DNA of 64,000 bases from Adiantum capillus-veneris (Eukaryota > Streptophyta > Polypodiopsida > Polypodiales > Pteridaceae), in the NCBI GenBank assembly GCA_014529385.2, contig CM043965.1:59366933-59430932 (forward strand). The letters run 5' to 3'. The translations under genes and the position numbers were made by a program. Below the pieces are notes generated by a model, which was not told the origin of the DNA, did not search any database, and saw nothing but the letters and a program-made list of their open reading frames with translations. This document shows positions 20,040 to 29,959 of the stretch, one piece after another. The stretch's first letter is position 1. Each line of letters starts with the position of its first letter.

Positions 20040-21400
20040 CTATTCCAAAGGAAAGAAAATTGTTCCAGAATCTGACTCTAAGTCTGACCACACAAATTCT
20101 ATTGACCTCATGACACTAAATAAAAGACTAAGCAAGCAAAAGCATCTCCAAAGGAATTCTTACATGCTGAGACAGTTTATTCGAATTTGGAGCCGTTTCA
20201 AATGTTGTATGTAGGGGCCAGGCGGATGGTACTGGATTGGAAAGCAATGAGTTATCACACTCAACCAGTATGTAAACTGCCTCCACATCCAAGTTGTATC
20301 CAAGTACTGGAAAGAGTCCCAGAATGGTGTGTAACCCCTGATGATGTGGCACTAAATCCACTTCTGAAGAACTTTGCCACTGACAACTTGAAGTCGTTTG
20401 GATTGAAATTGGGAATGTTGCTCGGCACTAAACCCACATACCATTGCATGAAAGACATCAAAATTCAGGTCAAAAGAGATGTTAATTCAGATGCAGAGTG
20501 CCAGAGGAATACTGGATCAAAGGATCAGAGCTCTCCTGGAAGACAATGCCACCAGCAACAGGGGACCAGAGACACGAATGACACTAAGAGAACAAGAACA
20601 GAATCTGAAAAGCTTATTTCATCTGGTTCAAATCACTAGAAAGATGATGCAGCAGCAAAACCAAATGGTACTAAACTTCTTAGAATTTGTTCCAGACTCA
20701 CCAGTACTGGTGTATGCCATTCGGGCCAAAGCGGTAGAGCTTCCACGCTTTTTCCCAGCTCTCTACCCCACACACCCTGAGCCAGCAGACCAAACAACAA
20801 TATGTCAAGGTAGTGGACACGGGCTCAGGATTGGTATGAAGAAGCCACTACTGAGTGGCTGGCCTAGAATCAAGTGTTGCAAGACGCTCTGAAGAAAAAC
20901 CAGCTCGATGAGCTGAAACAATCTTCACAATTTTCAATTAAGGATGGGTCAGTGGAAGGTGCTAATCAGAAGGCTAATCAAGATTACAAATCAACTACTA
21001 CAGCTCATGGTCGAAGCCTTCAAGATCGTTGAGAAGGAATTAGCCAACAAAGCATCCTTTGAACCCCAGTTCAGAGAGATGGCTGAAATCTTGTTTGAAA
21101 CTAGAATAAAATGCAACCAACCACTACCTCAAGGATGGATGCACACTGCAAGCTGGCCAGAGCCCGGCTTACCAGAGGAAAACGAACATTGTATGATCCT
21201 GACACCAAGACCTGGAATGCTCTCACTCCATATAACTTTGAGATGCAGACTGTCAGAAAGGATCAACTGGAGCAGAAGCTCTATACCGACTCCTTTCGAA
21301 GGACAATGCTGGTCCAAGCACCCCGGTCTCACACAAACCTCCCAAGAAGAAGGTGCCAGGCAAGAAGCGAGTCACATGGACTGACACTGGATAAATGTTG
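20040..21400 (+). pseudogene. unrecognised decayed coding region, retroelement-like
   Basis: Three long overlapping frames (20187-20639, 20479-20892, 20944-21384) plus 21111-21401 suggest one frameshifted protein. Readable pieces include PPHPSCIQVLERVPEWCVTP near 20281, RIRALLEDNATSNRGPETR near 20515, VLNFLEFVPDSPVLVYAIRA near 20670, and KRTLYDPDTKTWNALTPYNF near 21180 ending in KKKVPGKKRVTWTDT. I recognise no domain. A purine-rich stretch (GGAAAGGGGAGGAGGAA, ~21437-21453), TG at 21454 and a TATAAATAG box downstream give the gag-PPT-LTR look of a retroelement, so a gag-type protein is the guess. Confidence 0.4.
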
Positions 21401-21453
21401 AAGACTCCTGAAAATTTTGGTATACACCAAAATTTAGGAAAGGGGAGGAGGAA

Positions 21454-21900
21454 TGTAGATGGCGGGAATGGCCCTTACCAGGCAGCTGGCGGATGATTGT
21501 ACTGGAAGCTTTCAGAGACAGTAATTACCGACAGTTACTTTAGTAACTGCCACAGGATACAGACAGTCAGAAGCCTAGTCAAAGGCCTATAAATAGGGGC
21601 CATTACTTCATTTTGGGGATCTGATCTTATCTTATCTTATCTTGGCTTGAGCTATCCCGAACCTCTTGTATCTTGGAGCTATATGCTCTTGTGATTCAAA
21701 AACATACTTCTCAACATTGTATTTGTCTCTATCTGAATATACAATCCAGTTCCAATGCTCATTTCCAGTTTTCATTTCCAGTTGTAGTCTCAATGTTCAT
21801 TTCCGTTTCCAGTTTCACTATCTGGACTGATTTGAAGTCTCATGCCTGATCTAAACTAACTCTAACAACCAACCTAGAATAGCTGACTGAAAAGTCCAGC
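21454..21900 (+). repeat. candidate LTR with TATA box
   Basis: Begins TGTAGATGGCGGGAATGG after a polypurine-like stretch. A core promoter-like CCTATAAATAGGGGCC sits at 21587-21602, followed 40 bp on by (CTTAT) repeats near 21627-21644. There is no second copy in the window, so the LTR call rests on layout. Confidence 0.4.
21588..21596 (+). promoter_or_regulatory. TATA box candidate
   Basis: CTATAAATA followed by GGGGCC, a strong plant-type TATA box inside the candidate LTR. Confidence 0.5.
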
Positions 21901-22703
21901 TCATTCCACACCTTGTGGCCATTTAAGCCTAGTTACTCGACAGAATCTCCATTTTCTCAATCTCCTCTAGGCTATCTACCTCTCCCCTCCCCCCCCAAAC
22001 CAATTCGCGTTGCCCTCCTTTGGCCGTTCCCATTCCCATTCCGTCCCCCGTTCCATGTCTCTATGGGATCGTGCAATCATAAATTGGTCATGTTTTGTTT
22101 AATGGCTCTTATCATCACCTCTAATGGACTCCATCCCACTTGTAGCATGTATGCCACTCAATATAGCATGTTGCATCTTCTGAATATTTGGCACCCAATT
22201 CTGGCACAGTAATTTCACCAAACAGGCAGTCATTTGGCATACACCCCACAGGAGTAAAGGGAAACCATCCAGATAATCACATTCAAGCAGGACATACAGA
22301 AAAGAAGAAGCACCATTGAGACCACCCTTCTTCATGCAGACTAAATCAATCCTAGCCAGGGCACTCAAGACCCTATATGAATGGCAGTTCCAAAGCAAAG
22401 CTTTGATCTTCGATGCCTTAGTGCAACAAAGCAATCCATCACAGTAGCAATTATTGACAGAAAGAGACGTATTATAACTGAGCATGTGTTGCCACTGTGA
22501 ACAAGCACTTCCCTGGAATGCTAAGGTTTTCTTCCTGCAAGTTATAAAACATGAAACTACTCATGATGGACTCACAAACTGCATTTTCAAACTTAAACTT
22601 GTAAAGATATGTGCATCCCTAGAGTATACTGACATCACAGTCTCACAATTGAGAAGCTTAAATCGCTGCTAATGAAAAGTTCTACAATAATACTTCATCA
22701 AAC
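21901..22703. other. no gene recognised
   Basis: A frame on the minus strand (22099-22485) has no known domain and no splice-compatible link to the neurochondrin exons at 22704 that I could find. Later neurochondrin exons would be expected here. Confidence 0.4.
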
Positions 22704-23695
22704 CTGATGAAGACCTAGCAAGGCACTCCATTAACACTGACAAAGCCCCAGCTTTCTTGATAGAAACCTTTCCTTGGTCAGAGGCCGCAGAAATTCCAAT
22801 AAGACATTCAAGGCAATCCACCAGTATGGTGTCCTTTGGCCTGCATGACCCACACAAGCTATTAAAAAAAAATCAAAAGCTCTCTTGAGGTCTGTGATCT
22901 GCAAACAGTAAGACATCCCCAGACCCACAACAAGAAGAACCAGATGACTAAAAGCTCAGCATACCTTTTCTTTAAAATCTCCAGTAGTGTAGGGATCTTC
23001 TCGGTTATTTCATCTGATGCAGCTAACTCGGGTACTCTGCAGAATGCTGAAAGTACTGAAATCGACAATTGTACATAAGCCTCCTTTTGCTCTGCAGTCC
23101 CCTGTACTCCTGTCATTTGACCAATGAGCTTAACATAGCTTCTATATGTCTGATATATGGAAATTCAGTAAAGCCAACAACTTATAATAGAACAAGACCG
23201 TACCAAAAAACTGTGAGACCAAATCATAAACCACAGAAGCGAGGAGAAAGCATGTCAAAAACCATGCGTATGGTAATAGTCAAAGTCCTAAAACAATTAC
23301 TTTGATCACAGAGAACATGCAGACAGTCACATAGAGAAGCAATCATGGACACAAGGAGTTGAGGCTTTTTAACAACTGATCTTGAGGGTCAAAATAAAAA
23401 CTGATCTCAAGGGTCAAAATAAGCTTCAAATAACAGAACAAGTGACAAGTCAAAAATTGGCACTGAATCATGCACACAGAGACCTCAAGAGTCAAAATAG
23501 TATGAGTTACGAACCAGAATTGAGAAGTCTATTTATGAACTGGATGCCAACAGCATCAAAAATTTGAACAACAGAACTCGTGTCATCTCCTTGTACATAC
23601 TTCGTTGCAAGTAGCAAACCCACCAAACGTTGCTCATCATTGTTCCCTTTTAAGAAACTTAAACAATTTTCTAAACATCCAGCAGAATCCTGGGT
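22704..23695 (-). CDS. neurochondrin family protein, partial (three exons)
   Basis: Three minus-strand exons join in phase. Exon a (23515-23695) encodes CLENCLSFLKGNNDEQRLVG then LLLATKYVQGDDTSSV and FDAVGIQFINRLLNSG. Exon b (22965-23109): QGTAEQKEAYVQLSISVLSA, FCRVPELAASDEITEKIP, LLEILKK. Exon c (22704-22840): PKDTILVDCLECLIGISAAS, GALSVLMECLARSSS. This follows the N-terminal helical repeats of plant neurochondrin-like proteins (..LKGERDEQRLAGLLLVTK.. FDAVG..FL.RLL.., then AYLQLAVSVLAAFCR.PE.A..). Introns are 23110-23514 (donor GTTCGT, acceptor ACAG) and 22841-22964 (donor GTATGC, acceptor GCAG); phases 1 and 2 match on both sides. No stop interrupts the exons. The first exon and the C-terminal two thirds are not found, so this is a gene fragment or a gene whose other exons are unrecognised. 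Neurochondrin function in plants is poorly defined. Confidence 0.7.
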
Positions 23696-24096
23696 CTGCC
23701 AAAAGAAGAAAAGTCTTAGAGTGATGACTTGAAGCCTTAACACATTTCATACACTTTTTTAGCGATTCATGAAGGACTCGACAGCTTTACACTACATATT
23801 TTAGTGAGGGACAAAGGGCCACAACCTATTAAAACGTGGCTAGTGCAGGTATAGCCTCGTCGCAGTTGCAAATCCTATTCAGCATCCCTAGTGTTTTTGC
23901 ATTTTCAGCCCTTAGCCTCGCACATCCAAGCATCTACCGCAAGATCCCACCAGCATCTAGGACAACTGTATCAGCATTTGTGCAATCTAAAGCAAATACC
24001 TCTCTAAAGATAGAGAGGAGGGCCCTTCGAGGGGGTTTTGGGACCCCATCTGGTGTTAGTCTTCTCGCTCTCTCTCTCTCTCTCTCATGGGTCTCT
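23696..24096 (+). other. repeat debris, no gene
   Basis: 23860-24000 has CCCTAGTGTTTTTGCATTTT and CAGCCCTTAGCC, reminiscent of the CTAGCGTTTTTG units of the LTR family at 3401-4649 but too diverged to assign. A short (CT)n lies at 24068-24086. Confidence 0.35.
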
Positions 24097-24415
24097 CACT
24101 GTTTTTAGGGTTTCGTCACTTCTTTCTTTGCTGTTTTTAGGGTTTCAAAATTGCTCTTTGGCGGTTTTTAGGATTTTGTCACTATTTTTTTGTTGTTTTT
24201 AGGGTTTTGAAACTATTTTTTGTCTGTTTTATAGAGTTTGGTCACTGTTTTTTGCTGATTTTTAGGGTTTTGTCACTGTTTCTTGCTGTTTATAGAGTTT
24301 TGCCACTGTTTTTTCTATTTTTTTAGGGTTTCAAATCGGTGTTTTACTGTTTTTTTAAGTTTCACAAGCATTTCTTGCTGTTTCTAGAGTTTCTTGTATT
24401 TTTTTGTTGTTTTTA

Positions 24416-24417
<2 letters not shown>
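24097..24417 (+). repeat. minisatellite with TTTAGGG-like cores
   Basis: About ten imperfect units of ~33 bp of the form CACTGTTTTTTGCTGTTTTTAGGGTTTTGT. Most carry TTTTTAGGGTTT or a decayed version (TTTATAGAGTTT). It runs directly into a (CT)n tract. Confidence 0.75.

Positions 24418-24471
<54 letters not shown>
24418..24471 (+). repeat. (CT)n microsatellite, 54 bp
   Basis: Uninterrupted (CT)27; left border of a 113-bp LINE 3'-end fragment. Confidence 0.95.
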
Positions 24472-24682
<211 letters not shown>

Positions 24683-24762
24683 GAAGCATTAGAGAAGTGC
24701 GAACGGCTTCCCCCACGTATAAGAAGACACATCCATCGTCTGTCGCCCACAAAGCCTCTTTC

Positions 24763-25588
24763 ATGCGAACAGGGAAGAGGAGGCCAGTAATAGAGAAGGA
24801 AATGAGAGAATGGAGAAACAAAGTGGAAGAGTGGAGGAAGGAAAGGAGCACTATTCTTCAAAGATGAACCGAAGAAAGAGATGGCATACGTAGCAGGATC
24901 GCTTCGCTCAAGGAGAAAGTGGTCATCCAAGATTCCATCATCCGAAATCTACAAGCAAAAAGTGGACGGCTCGAGGAAGGAGAAATTCAGCCATCCATGA
25001 TGGAAGAATTGAATACCATGAGAGAAGAAATACGGACTATCAAGGAAGATAGAGAGAAGAAGTCATGGGCCGCGGTCATCTCCGCAACACAAAAGAAAGT
25101 AGAGGCCGAAAATTGGATTGAGGTTGCCAAGAAAGGGAAAGGTAAGGAAGCTCCTTGTACACCCACTCTTATTAAAATGACCCTCGAAGAGAAACAAAGG
25201 AGGATGTGGGCTCTACATGTAAGGGTAACCGGCCTCAAGACATAAACAATGAGGAAAAAGAGGTCACAAGCCTCACATCCATGATGGGGGTGGACAAGCC
25301 TTCACACACAAAGGCATGGAGAGTGGGCAAGAAGAGTGATGGCCCGGGAGAATCTTCAGAAGGGAGAGCTCTGATACTACGCTTCCCCTCCTTGGAAGAG
25401 AAGGAGGAATTCTTGAGAAAGAGGCCTAGTCTCAAGAAGACAGATATTTTCCTTGGTGATGATCTCACTCTCTCACAGCTTGCGCATATGAGAGAGGTAA
25501 TGCCAGAGATTACTGCGACAAGGGAGAAGGTAAAGATGGCCTTTTACAGAGATGGTCGGGTGGTGATTGTAGAGCGGCGCTCTACATG
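24763..25588 (+). pseudogene. LINE ORF1
   Basis: Starts at an ATG near 24763 (MRTGKRRPVIEKEMREWRNK). A TGA at 24865-24867 interrupts one frame, which otherwise continues as a long charged coiled coil (EEGEIQPSMMEELNTMREEI, RTIKEDREKKSW) to 25245. A one-base shift near 25230 moves to a second frame ending at 25587: RALILRFPSLEEKEEFLRKR, DDLTLSQLAHMREVMPEI, REKVKMAFYRDGRVVI. Coiled coil followed by this single-strand nucleic-acid-binding-like C-terminal domain is the plan of L1-type ORF1 proteins, which coat LINE RNA. The endonuclease frame starts 32 bases further on, as in a bicistronic LINE. Confidence 0.7.
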
Positions 25589-25619
25589 ACTGTGTGAGAC
25601 CTATGGGACCACACTGAAG

Positions 25620-27040
25620 ATGGCTACTTGGAATTGTAATGGATCTATGAGGTTGGACGTTGGTGCCTTTGAGGACAGTTTCAGAGATAGGGACATTGTT
25701 TTCTTCTCACAGACTCGTCAAGCCCCTGGACAACTTATGCCACATGTGGTGGGATACAGATGGGAGACAGCCCACAGGACAATCGTGAGATCTGAGCATG
25801 GGTGTAGAGGTTCAAGATGAGTAGCAGTGCTATTTAGAAAGGAGTTATAGCCACTACTACTTACTGTACGGAGAGATGATCATGCTAGATACATGTGGGT
25901 GAGGGTGAGAGCTGACACAGGCCGATTTCTATACATTGCCATATGTTACTTCCCCCCAGTACATCAGTATATGCTACATCCAGTGGACAGTCGCCTTTCT
26001 CTATACTAGGTGGTGATATATGGGAGTTTTCTAAGGATGGTGATATCATCCTCCTTCAATGCCCGAACGGGCAACTCTCAGACAGTCTTCTACGACACTT
26101 CAGATGAGATGTTTAGAGAGATGGATGTCAGTGAGTTGGGGCTTGACAGATGCTCACATGACACAAAGCAGACGGAGTATGGGAGATGACGACTACACAT
26201 GGGTTAGCCATACTTAATGGCTTACAACGATTTCCTGGAGCCGTCGGTTTCACATGCTTTCCACACAGACACGGAGCCGGTATAGTGGACTATGTTACGG
26301 CACAACCGAGCTTTATTCCTTGTATTCAGGATTTCATAGTGGAAGCAAGAGCTAGACCAGTGGGCATAGCAGTGGATCATGCTTTTTTGACATTCTCTGT
26401 ATCATTTCAGTATAGTACAGCCCAGACATCAGGAGGCAGGTCACTTACAACGATTTCCTGGAGCCGCCGGTTTCACATGCTTTCCACACAGACACGGGGC
26501 CAGTATAGTGGACTATTGTACGGCGCAGCCGAGCTTTATTCCTTGTATTCAGGATATCATAGTGGAAGCAGGGGCCAGACCAATGGGCTTAGCAGTGGAT
26601 CGTGCTCTTTTGACATTCTCTGTATCATTTCAGTATAGTACAGCCCAAACATCAGGAGGCAAGTCACATACTCGTTATACGTTTACACCAGAGATTGACT
26701 AGGTTTATACAAAGGAGATTTATAGCTGTCTATGCACAGCTTGTCCTGGCCTCTCAGTGGAGGAGTGCACCACTTTACTGTCTGAGAAACTGCATGGTGT
26801 AGCATCAGAGACATACCCACACACTCAGCCGCGTCAGGGGCGACATTCTGGGAGTACCCCATAATAGTTGGTATGATGAGGAGTGCAAAGAGATGAGAGC
26901 CCAACTTCAAATGGATCTACTTTTAGGAGTCATCACTTACAAACAATCTCGGATTGCTTCCCAACGCCTTGTGCGACGGAAGAAACGAGCTTACTTGGCC
27001 CAGATAGAGCAAGACTTGTATCAGCTGTTCTGTTCTTGAG
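25620..27040 (+). pseudogene. LINE ORF2 relic: endonuclease and linker
   Basis: Opens MATWNCNGSMRLD, the N-terminal strand of LINE apurinic endonuclease. It continues through broken frames with SFNARTGNSQTVFYDTSDEM (the GDFNAR motif, with the catalytic Asp changed to Ser) and HRHGAGIVDYVTAQP (the S.IDY strand). At about 26870-27020 the linker before the reverse transcriptase is readable (NSWYDEECKEMRAQLQMDLL, RLVRRKKRAYLAQIEQDLY). The reverse transcriptase is absent: LTR-type sequence begins at about 27085. A 223-bp tandem duplication within the endonuclease shifts the frame. It differs in sequence from the LINEs at 32811 and 52646. Confidence 0.75.
26221..26666 (+). repeat. 223-bp tandem duplication inside LINE endonuclease
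   Basis: CTTACAACGATTTCCTGGAG starts at 26221 and again at 26444. Both units are exactly 223 bp and differ by scattered substitutions. 223 is not a multiple of three, so the copy disrupts the reading frame. Confidence 0.9.
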
Positions 27041-27084
27041 TAGAGACTCAGGAGAGGCATGGCAATTCTTTCATGAGCACTCTC

Positions 27085-27570
27085 TTCCATTTTACCTATT
27101 TTTTGTATTTTTCACTTATTAATTTAAGTGACTTTCCAACAAAAGTAGGTAGGGCAATTTGGGTAAGAAAATATATAAGCAAACCAAAGTTAGCACTATT
27201 TGGCAGAAGAGGCAACAAGAGCCAAGCTCAGCAGGCATCTTCTCAACAGGACCTTGGTGGACTTCCTCCAAGCAAGAACCCCATCATCAGCGTTTTCTCC
27301 ATCAGCAGATCTTCGCCACAACCCTACCACAGCCTGGCATTTTTGCATCAGGGCACCCTGCCAAGGAACCCCACCCTCTAGCGTTTTTGCAGAGAAGCCA
27401 GCTGCCAACGTTTTTGCATCCCTAGCATTTTTGCATGAACCAGCGTTAGCAGATTTCAGCATTTTTCAGCCACAGCAGCCTAGCGTTTTCAGCCATGAAG
27501 AGTCAGCAAGACTCGGCCCCTAAAGGTAGCAGATTCAGCCCATGAAGAAGTAGCAGATTCAGCCCCAGCA
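27085..27570 (+). repeat. LTR fragment of the 3401-4649 family
   Basis: Follows 3640-4130 closely: CACTTATTAATTTAAGTGAC, GTAGGTAGGGCAATTT, ATATATAAGCAAACCA, TTTGGCAGAAGAGGCAACA, CTAGCGTTTTTGCAG, GTAGCAGATTCAGCCC. It truncates the LINE to its left. No primer site or polypurine tract is attached. Confidence 0.7.
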
Positions 27571-29959
27571 AGACCTTCTGTGTAAATATAGTTCACGACT
27601 AGTTCACACTGCATTTATACTTGCAGCTCAGAAAATTTAGTTTTTGAGTTCACATTTCAAAAAAGTTCACTGTAAGTTTAATTTGGGTTTGACATAATGG
27701 ACATCCACCCTGACAGCCCTGATTAACTCTGCCATGGCCTCGTCTTCTCTTCCCATGGAGCATCTCTTAGTAAGCTAGCTCTGCCATGGCCTCGTGGACT
27801 CTAGCAGTTCCAATCCCTATGCCAAGACCTCTCTCTCTCTCTCTCTCTCTCTCTCAACACACAAAGACAGAGAAGTACCACGGTGCGTTGCAGAGACGAA
27901 CTTACGTCCATGTTCCAGACTAATTTGAAAAGCGTTGGGTGCAGGCCTCCGCGCCAAATAGCATGGCGTTCTACCAAGGTGAGAACCTTGGTACTTACAA
28001 GGGCCTCTCCGTTAGCCTAAGGATAGAATTCTTGCTATGGGGTAAAACCTTATATTATTGTTTAACCACGATGGAGTGAGAGCTGAGTCTTCGCTGGATT
28101 GTGGGTTCAAATCTTGCTAGCCTGCATGTTGTTCTTTTACAAACCATGTTCTTTAACAACCCACGAGGTGTGTCTAGCTTTTGAGCTCCTATTTTTTTAC
28201 ACAATGGATTAGAGAACGTTCTTGCTTTTCCTTTGTGCGAGTTTGAATGCAGAAATTCCTTCTTTGTCTCATAGCCCTCAAACAGGTCATTCGCTGCTTC
28301 ACATGGCAAGCGTGCTTGATTGTTGTTTCAGTCTCCTTAAGCTCACCTTGTAGCTAAATCAAGATTAGATTTATATGGCGAGCTTCATGCGGCATGTTTA
28401 CACTTATTGGCCGTAACACCCGTTAATATTTCTAAAATTCATCCGTAAAGTTTAAATCAAACGATGAGCAAACCACACAGTTTGGACAAATTTATCCTTC
28501 CAACATCTTAAATTCTCTACATGCAGGTTGTGGCAAAGGGTTATCATCAAAGGGTCTTTGAACCACCTCTTGAAATGAAGTATTATCTTCTCTAATTGTG
28601 AGTAGGAGTATTTCATCTGCAAAATTTTTGTAGTGGTCTTGAGATTTCCTAACATTACTCTAAGCAACGTGTAACCTATCAAAATGTTCTTGTAAAAATA
28701 ATTTGACCAAATGTACACCTTCATTGGCCAAACACACTCTTATTGTGGATCTAGAATTGATATCCATACAAGAGCATAAATCGAATGAAGCTCATAGATA
28801 CATCTTCATCACTATTGGAAGCAAAGCTCAAAATTCCTCCGAAAGCTTTTGACCAGATGCCATCATAAGAAGAGGAGAAAAGTTGATGCTCACCAAGAGG
28901 ATGCTCAATCTAAAAATTTGAATACACATTTCTACTACTGTGATAACTTGTCTATGAACTTCAAAAAAAAACATTGTCAAAACACCTACAACCAACAAGA
29001 GTCAAATATCTCGGCTCAACAATGTGATTTTTGTTTTTTGCTTACTCACGCATATAAATCCAACTTATAATCCAATTAAATTTGTTTACTTCCTTTGGCA
29101 TGGGAATTAGCTCTAACTAAAACAAGTAGGTATAAAACATATCCCAAGGCCTAAAACAGAGTGCTAGTAATATAAGACTTCAATAAGTTGGCTTGCACAA
29201 CTCAACGTAGCCCTTGTAGAGGCTCTCGCTGCCAATGCTACAGAGGCAAAACTTGTCGAGAATCACAAGGTGCCCAGCTTCGAAATTTGCCTTACTTGCA
29301 ATGCGAAGGTCAACCTTGGACATTCCCGCCACAAGAGGCGCTTCTCTCGTAACTCTTGAATCTAAAAAAGTAGAGCCCAATGCCGAAAAAGGGCACCAAT
29401 GATTGTTCTTGCGTAGAAGGAAAACCTAAGGAGATCGACTAAAGGTCTAATGCTACTATAGGATCCTCTGCAATGTTGTCCTCTTCTCCACGCAGCCCCT
29501 CCTATTTATAAGAGCCCCACCCCTTTCCTCTAACATCATTGCTAAGGCTTTGGCCTTATCTTGTAGATCTTGGCCTAGGAGGATTAGATTTGTTTCGTAA
29601 GAGCTAGAGTAAGCCTGCCTTGTGAAAGAGTGATCATACATTTTTAGTCACACTGATAATGGGTTTGTGCCCCTCCATTAGTGACTTTGCCCATATTTAG
29701 GCACATTGCCTTAGTTGAGTACATTATCTTCATTTTGGAAGGCCCCTTGAATATTGGGATACTCTTTGTTTGGGTATGCTACCTCCTTTTTGTATGCTTT
29801 ACACTCTCATTTGCAATTCTCTGATAAATTGATTACAGCAAACACTTTTCTGTACCTTCTTTATTCACAACCATAATCCATTGATGCCCAATTTACTCCT
29901 TTAAACTTCTAGTAAAGGGTACCACTACCACGAGCTTGTTTTCTACTTGTGCGAGAGAA
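27571..29959. other. no gene recognised
   Basis: 2.4 kb of intergenic or decayed repeat sequence. It holds a short (CT)n at about 27830-27854. Around 28002-28120 there are pol III-like boxes (TAGCCTAAGG and GGTTCAAATCTTGC) too far apart for a tRNA. Open frames of 60-90 codons (28452-28724 and 29180-29380 minus, 28849-29070 plus) have no recognisable domain. A TATTTATAAGAGCCCCACC string near 29501 resembles a TATA box but has no gene attached. Confidence 0.4.

Noticed and set aside
22099-22485. Fourth neurochondrin exon
   Set aside because: No similarity to the later part of the family and no acceptor giving the required phase after the donor at 22703.
28002-28125. Possible tRNA gene: TAGCCTAAGG-like box A and GGTTCAAATCTTGC box B
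   Set aside because: The boxes are about 90 bases apart and no acceptor stem or anticodon arm can be drawn; at most a decayed SINE.
29498-29515. TATA-like TATTTATAAGAGCCCC as a gene promoter
   Set aside because: No recognisable coding region on either side, and AT-rich matches are frequent here.
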